64,000 bases of DNA from Microbacterium sp. SA39. GTDB lineage: Bacteria; Actinomycetota; Actinomycetes; Actinomycetales; Microbacteriaceae. The position numbers and the translations under genes were made by a program. This document shows positions 57,467 to 64,000 of this stretch, piece by piece. A model generated the notes under the pieces. That model ran no database searches. It worked only from the letters and a program-made list of their open reading frames with translations, and was not told the DNA's origin. The DNA lies in assembly GCF_000967865.1 (NCBI RefSeq), contig NZ_JXRU01000034.1, positions 124,001 through 188,000 on the forward strand, read 5' to 3'. The number at the start of each line of letters is the position of its first letter. Positions within the stretch are counted from its first letter, which is position 1.

Positions 57467-58265
57467 CCCCGCGCCCGCGTCGACCGCGGAACCGCTGCTC
57501 ACCGCACGAGGAATCCGTAAGAGCTTCGGCCACAACGAGGTGCTCCGTGGCATCGACCTGACGTTGCACCGCGGCGAGGTCGTCGTGCTCATCGGGCCGA
57601 GCGGCTCCGGCAAGACGACGGTGCTGCGTGCGCTGAACGGGCTCGAGACGCCGGATGCCGGCACGATCACGGTCGACGGCGGCCCGGATGTCGACTTCGG
57701 GGCTCCGGGTGTGAGTGCTCGGGATGCGAAGCGGCGGCGCCTCGCGCTACGCGACCGATCGGCGATGGTGTTCCAGCACCACAACCTGTTCCCGCACTTC
57801 TCCGTGCTCCAGAACGTGATCGAGGGGCCGTGGCGCGTGCAGGGGCGCCCGAAGGACGAGGTCGTCGCCGAGGCGCTCGTCCTGCTCGAGCGCGTGGGGC
57901 TGAGCGACAAAGCGGATGCTCGTCCGCACCAGCTGTCCGGCGGGCAGCAGCAGCGTGTCGGCATCGTACGGGCGCTCGCGCTCAGGCCCGACCTGCTGCT
58001 GTTCGACGAGCCGACGAGCGCGCTCGACCCGGAGCTGGTGGGGGATGTGCTCGTCGTCATCAAGGAGCTCGCCGACGAGGGGTGGACGATGGCCGTCGTC
58101 ACCCACGAGCTGAGCTTCGCCCGGGAGGCGGCGGATCACGTGCTCTTCATGGACGACGGCGTCGTCGTGGAGCAGGGAGCGCCCGCTCAGCTCTTCACCT
58201 CTCCGCAGCACGAGCGCACGCAGCGCTTCCTGACCCGCATCATGCGTCCCCTCGACGGCGCGTGA
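57453..58265 (+). CDS. Amino acid ABC transporter ATPase
   Basis: The 270-residue ATPase has Walker A GPSGSGKTT, the Q-loop in MVFQHHNLFPHF, signature LSGGQQQRVGIVRALA, Walker B LLLFDEPTSALD and the switch histidine in VVTHELSFA. It powers the importer. A frame-extended version upstream is not needed; the ATG at 57453 overlaps the permease. Confidence 0.95.
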   Translation: MSLTDPAPASTAEPLLTARGIRKSFGHNEVLRGIDLTLHRGEVVVLIGPSGSGKTTVLRALNGLETPDAGTITVDGGPDVDFGAPGVSARDAKRRRLALRDRSAMVFQHHNLFPHFSVLQNVIEGPWRVQGRPKDEVVAEALVLLERVGLSDKADARPHQLSGGQQQRVGIVRALALRPDLLLFDEPTSALDPELVGDVLVVIKELADEGWTMAVVTHELSFAREAADHVLFMDDGVVVEQGAPAQLFTSPQHERTQRFLTRIMRPLDGA

Positions 58266-58286
58266 CCCAAGGCCGGGCGGGCGCCG

Positions 58287-58961
58287 TCAGCCGCCCAGTA
58301 CCGGGAGCACGAGGCTCACGGCGATCGTGATCATCACCACGGCGATCACCGCGTCGAGGATTCGCCACGACCGCGGGGTGCGCAGCCAGCGACCCAGGTA
58401 CCGGGCGCCGAAGCCGAGGGCGGTGAACCATAGGATGCTCGCGGCGACCGCTCCGGCCGCGAACAGCCAGCGATCCTCTCCATGCGTGGCGGCGATCGAC
58501 CCGAGCATCAGGACCGTGTCGAGGTAGACGTGCGGGTTGAGCCAGGTGATCGCGAGAACCGTGAGCACCACCGGCGCGAGTCGCGTGCGGGTGAGCGTCG
58601 ATGTCGGCCTGCCGGACGCGGGATCGGCGGATGCGGATGCCGATGCGCCCACGGCATCCGCTGTCTCCAGCCCCGCTTCCCCGCCGCGCCAGGCGCGACG
58701 GGCGGCCAACAGGCCGTAGGTCAACAGGAACAGCGCTCCAGCCCAACGCGCGACGACGACCAGCCACGGCGCGGCTGCGATCAGGAAGCCGAGTCCTGCC
58801 ACCCCGGCGATGATCAGGACAGCGTCGGAGACGGCGCAGATCACGACGACGCCGAGCACGTGCTCCCGGCGGATGCCCTGCCGCAGCACGAACACGTTCT
58901 GGGCGCCGATCGCGATGATCAGCGAGAGGCCGAGGCCGAGGCCGGCAAGGAGGGAGAGCAT
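58287..58961 (-). CDS. lysE: LysE/ArgO family amino acid exporter
   Basis: The 224-residue protein has about six membrane segments, the LysE start GLSLIIAIGAQNVFVLRQGI and LAITWLNPHVYLDTVLMLG. Family members export lysine or arginine. A low-complexity cytoplasmic loop (VGASASASADPASGRP) divides the two halves. The start is set by TACCCT six bases upstream. It is divergent from a LysG-type regulator. Confidence 0.92.
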   Translation of the reverse strand: MLSLLAGLGLGLSLIIAIGAQNVFVLRQGIRREHVLGVVVICAVSDAVLIIAGVAGLGFLIAAAPWLVVVARWAGALFLLTYGLLAARRAWRGGEAGLETADAVGASASASADPASGRPTSTLTRTRLAPVVLTVLAITWLNPHVYLDTVLMLGSIAATHGEDRWLFAAGAVAASILWFTALGFGARYLGRWLRTPRSWRILDAVIAVVMITIAVSLVLPVLGG

Positions 58962-58967
58962 GTGTCC

Positions 58968-58973
58968 AGGGTA
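58968..58973 (-). promoter_or_regulatory. Leaderless -10 box of lysE
   Basis: TACCCT on the minus strand ends six bases before the ATG at 58961. Confidence 0.55.
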
Positions 58974-59018
58974 GAAACGCGCGAGCGACAGCACCAGCGA
59001 GGATTCCTACCGAACCAT

Positions 59019-59024
59019 TAGCAT
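59019..59024 (+). promoter_or_regulatory. Leaderless -10 box of lysG
   Basis: TAGCAT ends seven bases before the GTG at 59032. The 70-base lysE-lysG gap leaves room for one operator. Confidence 0.45.
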
Positions 59025-59031
59025 CACTTAT

Positions 59032-59910
59032 GTGAGGATCGATCCGGAACTGGCCGCCACTGTCGCCGCCGTCGCCGATGAGGGGACGCTCGACGCGGCA
59101 TCCCGACGTCTGCGGATCACGCCCTCTGCCGTGAGCCAGCGTCTCAAGACGCTCGAGCAGCAACTCGGACGGATCCTGGTGGTCCGCACGAAACCCGCGA
59201 CGCTCACAGAGGCGGGCGAGGCGGTCGTGCGCCTCGCGCGACAGATCGCTCTGCTCGAGCACGACGCGCTGGCCGGCGTCGGCATCGACGATGGCGCCGG
59301 AGCACGGCGCACGATCGTCCCGCTCGCGGTGAACGCCGACTCGATGGCGACCTGGTTCCTCGCTCCGCTCGCGCGGCTCTCCGCGGCGCACGACATCGAC
59401 TTCGATCTGCACCGCGACGATCAGAACTTCACTGCCCGGCTGCTCGAGTCGGGCACGGTGATGGCTGCGGTCACGAGCGAGGAGACCCCGGTGGCCGGGT
59501 GCTCGGTCGCACCCCTCGGAGTGATCGAGTACCGGGCCATGGCGGCCCCCGGCTTCGCGGAACGCTGGTTCCCGGACGGTGTCGATGACGCCGCGCTGTC
59601 CCGGGCACCGTTCGTGGACTTCGATCGCCGCGACACCCTCCAGCACGAGTGGCTGCGCGCTCAGAGCGTGGCGCATCAGGGCGTGCCGCGCCATTACGTC
59701 CCCGCGTCGCACGACTACGCTGTGGCGGTGCAGCTCGGCCTCGGGTGGGGGATGCTCCCGCGGCTGCAGGAGACGCCGGGACTGGTCCGGCTCGGCGGGC
59801 CGACCCTGCGCGTGCAGCTGTACTGGCAGCAGTGGAACCTGCGCTCCGAGCTGCTCGACACGATCGCCGCCGAGGTGGCGGCGGAAGCGCGCCGCGTGCT
59901 GCAGACCTGA
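59032..59910 (+). CDS. lysG: LysR-type regulator, LysG/ArgP family
   Basis: The 292-residue protein has the LysR helix-turn-helix (VAAVADEGTLDAASRRLRITPSAVSQRLKTLEQQLG, about 12-46) and an ArgP/LysG-type effector domain ending ELLDTIAAEVAAEARRV. It is divergent from lysE, matching the lysine-induced lysG-lysE system of Corynebacterium. Start is GTG at 59032. Confidence 0.92.
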   Translation: MRIDPELAATVAAVADEGTLDAASRRLRITPSAVSQRLKTLEQQLGRILVVRTKPATLTEAGEAVVRLARQIALLEHDALAGVGIDDGAGARRTIVPLAVNADSMATWFLAPLARLSAAHDIDFDLHRDDQNFTARLLESGTVMAAVTSEETPVAGCSVAPLGVIEYRAMAAPGFAERWFPDGVDDAALSRAPFVDFDRRDTLQHEWLRAQSVAHQGVPRHYVPASHDYAVAVQLGLGWGMLPRLQETPGLVRLGGPTLRVQLYWQQWNLRSELLDTIAAEVAAEARRVLQT

Positions 59911-60083
59911 CGCCCGAGATCGAATCGATATCGTCTGCGCCCTGTGATCCGCGATCCTGCGCGCATTCGTTCGTCTCCCGAGGTTCGGTCGATGAGACTG
60001 GAATGTCCGACGCGGATTCGGCCTCAAAGGTGAGGCCATCCCCAGATGTTCGCGCGGTAGCGATTCCTGAGGGGGAACCGACC

Positions 60084-60719
60084 ATGGTCAAGAAAGACAA
60101 TCGACGCAAGATTCTCGCGGTGCTTGCGGGCGGACTCGTTCTCGGTGTGGGCGTCGCAGTCACGCTCGCCGCGTGGAACGACTCCGAATTCGCGACGGGC
60201 ACGTTCACCGCAGGATCGTTCAACCTCGAAGGATCCATCGCCGGCGACGTCGACGCGAACTACAGCGACCACAACGTCGAGGACGGTGACACGGCGGCCG
60301 CGCTCGCCTTCGACCTCCCGGCGGGCATCGTCGACAACATGTCTCCGGGTGACTCGGTCTACGCCGGTTTCTGGGTGCGGCTCGCCGCAGACACCACGAC
60401 CGGAGCGACGCTGGAAGCCGTGGGAACGACGGCGGACCCCGCAGTGTCATCGAACTCCGAGCACCTCTCGTACTCGATCTACCAGCTCGCCCCCGGCGCG
60501 ACCTGCGACGACACCACCGCGACCGGGACGCCCGTGGCGACGGGAGCGACGCTCGACGCCCAGGCCGGCGTCACGGAGATGACGCTCACGGCGGGAGCGC
60601 CCACGACAGATCCGGGGACGGCCGTGCAGCTGTGCTTCGCGGTGACCGCCGATGCCGCCCTCGAGCAGGGGCTCGAGACCACGGCGACCTGGCAGTTCGA
60701 AGCCACCTCCACGAGCTGA
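60084..60719 (+). CDS. Exported protein with SipW-type alternate signal, TasA/CalY-like
   Basis: The 211-residue protein has the alternate signal KKDNRRKILAVLAGGLVLG with TLAAWNDSEFATGTFTAGSF at the cleavage region, as in SipW-dependent TasA/CalY proteins. The mature part is rich in Thr, Asp and Ala, with two late Cys (ATCDDT, VQLCFA) that may pair. It probably builds an extracellular structure. The ATG at 60084 follows GAGGGGGA. Confidence 0.8.
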   Translation: MVKKDNRRKILAVLAGGLVLGVGVAVTLAAWNDSEFATGTFTAGSFNLEGSIAGDVDANYSDHNVEDGDTAAALAFDLPAGIVDNMSPGDSVYAGFWVRLAADTTTGATLEAVGTTADPAVSSNSEHLSYSIYQLAPGATCDDTTATGTPVATGATLDAQAGVTEMTLTAGAPTTDPGTAVQLCFAVTADAALEQGLETTATWQFEATSTS

Positions 60720-60726
60720 GCCCGAC

Positions 60727-61350
60727 ATGGACACCCGCAGAGGCGTGCGGGAGAAGAAGCGACTGCGCTCCCGCCGGATACGAGCGGTGCTCGCGGGCGG
60801 CCTGGTGCTCGGCATCGGGTCGGCTGCGACGCTGGCCGCGTGGAACGACTCCGAGTATGCGACGGCGACCTTCACGGCAGGAAGGTTCGACATCGTCGGT
60901 GCCGCCGACGGCAACACGTTCACCAGTCACGCGACCACCGCCACGGCGGCAGCGCTGACCTTCGTCGCGGCGCCGACCGCCATGGCTCCGGGGACGACGA
61001 CGTATGCGCTGTTCAGCGTGAAGACCACGAATCCGTCGATCGCGGGGGCCCTGCAGTGGAATGCGGGCACCCCGGGCGGCACCGGACTCGCGACGCATCT
61101 GACCTACGGAGTCCGCACCATCTCGGGGACAGCGTGCAACTCCACGACGTATCCGGGCGGAACGGCCGTGGTCGCGGACGGCTCCGCACTGACCGCGAAC
61201 GGCGCGGCGACGCAGGCCGTTCTCGCCAACGGCGGTAACCAGGTCAATTACTGCGTCGCCGTGACGCTGCCGCTGACCGCCGCCAACGCCGCGCAGTCGC
61301 TGACGATGACGCAGACATGGCAGGTGCTCGGGACCTCGTCCGCCCCGTAG
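60727..61350 (+). CDS. Second SipW-type alternate-signal protein
   Basis: The 207-residue protein shares the first one's N-terminus (RRIRAVLAGGLVLGIGSAATLAAWNDSEYATATFTAG) and the overall Thr/Ala-rich, two-Cys mature plan (TACNSTT, NYCVAV). It is likely a paralogue and co-component. It starts 7 bases after the first. Confidence 0.78.
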   Translation: MDTRRGVREKKRLRSRRIRAVLAGGLVLGIGSAATLAAWNDSEYATATFTAGRFDIVGAADGNTFTSHATTATAAALTFVAAPTAMAPGTTTYALFSVKTTNPSIAGALQWNAGTPGGTGLATHLTYGVRTISGTACNSTTYPGGTAVVADGSALTANGAATQAVLANGGNQVNYCVAVTLPLTAANAAQSLTMTQTWQVLGTSSAP

Positions 61351-61379
61351 CGGTCGACGCGGAGACGAGGGAGGACGAC

Positions 61380-61997
61380 ATGACGACGCCGGAGACGAGA
61401 CGCAGTCTGCGCGAGCAGCCTGTCTCGTCGGGCGCGCCCGCGGTCGCCTCCGCATCGGAAACCCGCACGCCGGCTCGCGGCGTCGGACGGGCCGTCGGAG
61501 ACATGCTGCTGTGGATAGCCGCAGTGGGAGGAGTGATCTGCATCGTGCTGGTGGTCCTGGCCCTCACCGCGCAGATCACCTTGATCATGTTCCGCACCGG
61601 CTCGATGTCGCCGACGATTCCCGCCGGGTCCGTCGCTGTCGTGCAGCGCATCCCGGCGAGCGAGATCGCGATCGGCGACGTCGTGACCGTGGACCGCGCC
61701 GGTGAGCTTCCGGTGACGCACCGCGTGACGTCGACCGAGCCGGGGAGGAATGCAGAGGAGCGCGTCATCACCATGCGCGGCGACGCCAATGCCTCGGACG
61801 ACCCGTTCCCCTACGCCGTGACCTCGGTGCGGATCGTCCTGTTCTCGATTCCCGGCATCGCAATGCTCATCGCCGGCATGGGTAATCCCGTGGTCCTCGG
61901 CGCTCTCACGGTCGGCGCCACGGTGCTCGTCGTGTGGGCCTTCTGGCCGCGATCCGGCCGTCGATCACGGCCAGAACCGACGGGTGGTGCCGGATGA
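61380..61997 (+). CDS. sipW: SipW-type signal peptidase I
   Basis: The 205-residue membrane protease has the nucleophile Ser in FRTGSMSPTIPAGS, the ER-type catalytic His in LPVTHRVTSTE (instead of Lys) and the RGDANASDDP box. Membrane segments lie near residues 42-68 and about 155-193. Such peptidases process the alternate signals of neighbouring genes. It overlaps the next gene by ATGA. Confidence 0.88.
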   Translation: MTTPETRRSLREQPVSSGAPAVASASETRTPARGVGRAVGDMLLWIAAVGGVICIVLVVLALTAQITLIMFRTGSMSPTIPAGSVAVVQRIPASEIAIGDVVTVDRAGELPVTHRVTSTEPGRNAEERVITMRGDANASDDPFPYAVTSVRIVLFSIPGIAMLIAGMGNPVVLGALTVGATVLVVWAFWPRSGRRSRPEPTGGAG

Positions 61998-62635
61998 GAA
62001 CAAGGCTCGCCACCGGGGCTGCTGCCGTGGCCGTCGCGGCGACGCTTCTGATGCCGTCGGCGGCCTCGGCGGCACCGACAACGCAGGTGATCCAGGGCGA
62101 GGTGCTGCGGCTCGTGTCGGTCGCGGACTGGGATGCCGCGTCCCGATTGCTGCCGGGGGTGCCGGTGCAGTGGGACGTGGAGGTGAGCGCAGAAGCGCCC
62201 GATCCGGGCGTCGTTCGCATCGGCGTGAGCGCACGCGGATCGGCGACGCTGGTCCTCGATGTCTCCCGCTGCGCCGATGCCTGGAAGGGAGGGAACTGCC
62301 CGGGCGGTGCGACCGTTCTGCGATCGGACTGGAGCATTCCCCGTGACGGCACCGAGGTGGCGCTCACGGAGATCGCCGACACGGCGGTCGTGTATCTGCG
62401 ACTCGCCATCACGCTCGATCCCGCCGACCTCGGAGGCAGCACCGACATCCGGGTGCACGCGCAGGGGGCTGGGGAGAGCGCGGTGATCGGGCCGGACGGC
62501 GGCCTCGCCACGACGGGGCTGTCGCAGGCGGTGCCCGGGGCGCTCTGGGCAGGCGCTGTGCTGGTCGTGGCAGGCGGCATGACGGCGATCCTTCGACGTC
62601 GACGCGCCGACCGGGATGAGACGGTGAGCGAATGA
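61994..62635 (+). CDS. Sortase substrate-like surface protein (LAxTG)
   Basis: The 213-residue protein has a classical signal peptide (about residues 1-27, ASAAP). It ends in LATTG, a hydrophobic segment and RRRRADR. This is the class E-type sortase signal LAxTG of Actinobacteria. The middle region has two Cys (SRCADAWKGGNCPG). It may anchor the exported proteins of this operon to the wall. Confidence 0.78.
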   Translation: MRTRLATGAAAVAVAATLLMPSAASAAPTTQVIQGEVLRLVSVADWDAASRLLPGVPVQWDVEVSAEAPDPGVVRIGVSARGSATLVLDVSRCADAWKGGNCPGGATVLRSDWSIPRDGTEVALTEIADTAVVYLRLAITLDPADLGGSTDIRVHAQGAGESAVIGPDGGLATTGLSQAVPGALWAGAVLVVAGGMTAILRRRRADRDETVSE

Positions 62636-63147
62636 TCACGCGGAGGAAGCGTCGGGTGCTGGCCGGCGCGGTCGGTCTCTCGGTGCTGGCCGGCGTCGCG
62701 GTGCTCCCCTCCGCGCAGCTCACCGAAGCGCGGTTCACCGACCCCGACTATGCATCGTCGACGACCTTCACCGCGGGGGCCCTCGCGACACCCGTCATCA
62801 CGGCCTGCACGGTCGCCAACAACGTTCTGGGTGTCTTCCAGAGTGTCACCATCACGTGGACCTCGCCGTACGTCGCGGCCAACGTGCGGCTGACTGCGAC
62901 GTCCGGCACGACGACGGGGACGATCCCCGCGGCGAACATCACGGCGACCGGACCGGTCGGCGGGCTGTACACCTACACGGCGAACGTGCCCCAGTCGCTG
63001 TTGGCCAGCCTCATCTCCAACCTTCTCGGCAGCACCACGACGCTGTCGGTCACGAACGTGCTCCCGGGTACGAACTGGGTATCGCCGGCCGCGACGCGGA
63101 GACTCTCGATCGCGCTGCTCGGACTCAACGCGTCCTGCACCGTCTGA
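62632..63147 (+). CDS. Third alternate-signal-like exported protein
   Basis: The 171-residue protein has a basic RRKRR start, hydrophobic LAGAVGLSVLAGVAVLPSA and then EARFTDPDYASSTTFTAG, which parallels the WNDSE.AT..TAG region of the two proteins upstream. The mature part is Thr/Ala/Ser-rich with two Cys. It is probably processed by the same peptidase. It overlaps the LAxTG gene by ATGA. Confidence 0.7.
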   Translation: MITRRKRRVLAGAVGLSVLAGVAVLPSAQLTEARFTDPDYASSTTFTAGALATPVITACTVANNVLGVFQSVTITWTSPYVAANVRLTATSGTTTGTIPAANITATGPVGGLYTYTANVPQSLLASLISNLLGSTTTLSVTNVLPGTNWVSPAATRRLSIALLGLNASCTV

Positions 63148-63171
63148 CCTTCGCGGTCGAGGGTTGTCCGC

Positions 63172-63852
63172 TCAGTCTGCCAGCGCCAGCGCGCGGAAAG
63201 CGTCGCGCTCGCGCAGCTGTTCGCGTCGGCTGGCCACGGCATCCGTGATGCGCGTCGGCGGCTGCTGCCCGGTGGTGCGCCGATAGAGCTCGTCTATCAG
63301 ATCGGTCGCGAGGGTGACGAGCTTCGCGATCTCGCGGTCGTCGCGGTCGATCCAGATGCAGCGGGGCTCGTCGTGGATGGGGGAGAAGTCGACGTGCTCC
63401 TCCCAGACGAAGAGCGTGCGTTCCGCGCCCAGCACATGCTGCTGCCACCAGATCTGGCGGAGATAGGTGCGCGGAATGCCGCGGAAGGCCTTGTTGGTCG
63501 TCTTGATCTCGGCGAGCTTGACGCGTCCGGCGCGGTCGACGGCGATGCCGTCGGGGGTGGCGAGATGACGGTGCTCGACCTCGGCACGGAAGAGTGCCGA
63601 CGACGGGAGGATGCCGTGGGTCGCGGCGACCCACGCGGCGATCTCCGGTTCGCGCCGCCGACCGTGATCGGTATAGGCGTTGCCACCGAATCGGGGACCG
63701 CCTCCGAGCTTGGCGTCGGCCGCACGCGCGATGGACTTTTCACTGGTGAGCCCTGCCACGTCAGTCGCAGTGATCCCTCGCGACCGCGCCCGCAACCACG
63801 CCACCCGGTCGCGGGAGTCCGCGACGATGCGTGCGGAGAGTTCGGGGGTCAC
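63172..63852 (-). CDS. YqaJ-type viral recombinase/exonuclease family protein
   Basis: The 226-residue protein has GITATDVAGL, an HGRRREPEIAAWV block, TPDGIAVD and EIKTTNKA, then WWQQHVLG: the PD-(D/E)XK pattern of YqaJ nucleases (Glu of REPE, Asp of PDG, E-K of EIKT). Such proteins process DNA ends in phages and chromosomes. No other phage gene is near. The GTG start is set by TACCCT six bases upstream. Confidence 0.85.
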   Translation of the reverse strand: MTPELSARIVADSRDRVAWLRARSRGITATDVAGLTSEKSIARAADAKLGGGPRFGGNAYTDHGRRREPEIAAWVAATHGILPSSALFRAEVEHRHLATPDGIAVDRAGRVKLAEIKTTNKAFRGIPRTYLRQIWWQQHVLGAERTLFVWEEHVDFSPIHDEPRCIWIDRDDREIAKLVTLATDLIDELYRRTTGQQPPTRITDAVASRREQLRERDAFRALALAD

Positions 63853-63858
63853 TCATCG

Positions 63859-63864
63859 AGGGTA
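63859..63864 (-). promoter_or_regulatory. Leaderless -10 box of the YqaJ-like gene
   Basis: TACCCT on the minus strand ends six bases before the GTG at 63852. Confidence 0.5.
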
Positions 63865-63934
63865 ACCCCGCCCGCCGACCTCGTCGCCCGCACACGCCGC
63901 GCCCGCGGCATCCATCGGCTCGACGAGCGCTCGA

Positions 63935-64000
63935 TCAGCGCGCGGACGGCCAGCCTTCCGGACCCACGGAGCCCGCCTCATACTCCTCGAGCGGCACCGC
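63935..64000 (-). CDS. 3' end of a minus-strand gene at the window edge
   Basis: An open frame of 21 codons enters from the right edge and ends in TGA at 63935 (tail GSVGPEGWPSAR). Its position fits a gene upstream of the YqaJ-like gene. Too short to identify. Confidence 0.35.
   Translation of the reverse strand, partial: AVPLEEYEAGSVGPEGWPSAR

Noticed and set aside
54845..58102. A 1085-codon open frame on the minus strand
   Set aside because: It is antisense to rplK, rplA and the ABC importer and has no family-like motifs.

Overview
The window is a high-GC actinobacterial chromosome segment, most likely from a Microbacteriaceae genome such as Microbacterium. This rests on the very high GC at third codon positions, the S10-spc-alpha ribosomal layout, the tRNA-Trp-secE-nusG-rplK-rplA block, many leaderless genes and the protein types seen. 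No taxonomic marker was compared, so the genus is an inference.

Layout. 1-100: tail of an unknown gene and a terminator. 100-878: a gene-free stretch with a second terminator-like hairpin, a probable promoter and a long S10 leader. 879-17399: rpsJ to rplO (S10 and spc clusters), secY-adk-map, a DsbA-like thiol protein, then infA-rpmJ-rpsM-rpsK-rpoA-rplQ. rpsN is absent from its usual place between rplE and rpsH, where a hairpin and a -10-like box sit instead. 17566-22065: a membrane-bound regulator that looks like a CitA-type sensor fused directly to a CitB-type DNA-binding domain, divergent from a tripartite tricarboxylate transporter (tctCBA). 22129-28418: a TauE/SafE exporter, a Pro-Ala rod protein with a two-component system and SLC13 permease, and glycerate kinase. 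28455-30913: two MaoC-fold dehydratases, murB and a VOC protein. 31019-34096: aminotransferase, alanine dehydrogenase and a divergent Lrp regulator. 34101-35264: a PIN/Phd toxin-antitoxin pair and a degenerate kinase-like protein. 35350-40040: glyoxylate shunt (aceB, aceA) with a divergent RamB-like regulator. 40051-40983: a zeta-like kinase with a ParD-like antitoxin. 41015-50849: a putrescine/GABA catabolic cluster under a PucR-type regulator. 50975-52699: a PoxB-like enzyme. 52863-55789: tRNA-Trp, secE, nusG, rplK, rplA. 55976-58265: a cystine-type amino-acid ABC importer. 58287-59910: LysE exporter and divergent LysG-type regulator. 60084-63147: a five-gene export cassette with a SipW-type signal peptidase, proteins with alternate (TasA/CalY-like) signal peptides and an LAxTG-anchored protein. 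63172-63852: a YqaJ-type nuclease, then the edge of another minus-strand gene.

How it works together. The left part is translation, secretion and transcription machinery. The middle is carbon and nitrogen scavenging: tricarboxylates, C4-dicarboxylates or glycerate, acetate through the glyoxylate shunt, polyamines and GABA, with a local regulator beside most pathways. The right end concerns the cell surface. Two recurrent patterns cut across the modules. At least fourteen genes start 6-7 nt after a TANNNT- or CANAAT-type box, which implies leaderless mRNAs and fixes their start codons. Palindromic REP-like elements lie in several gaps, and one of them appears to have become the N-terminus of the RamB-like regulator.
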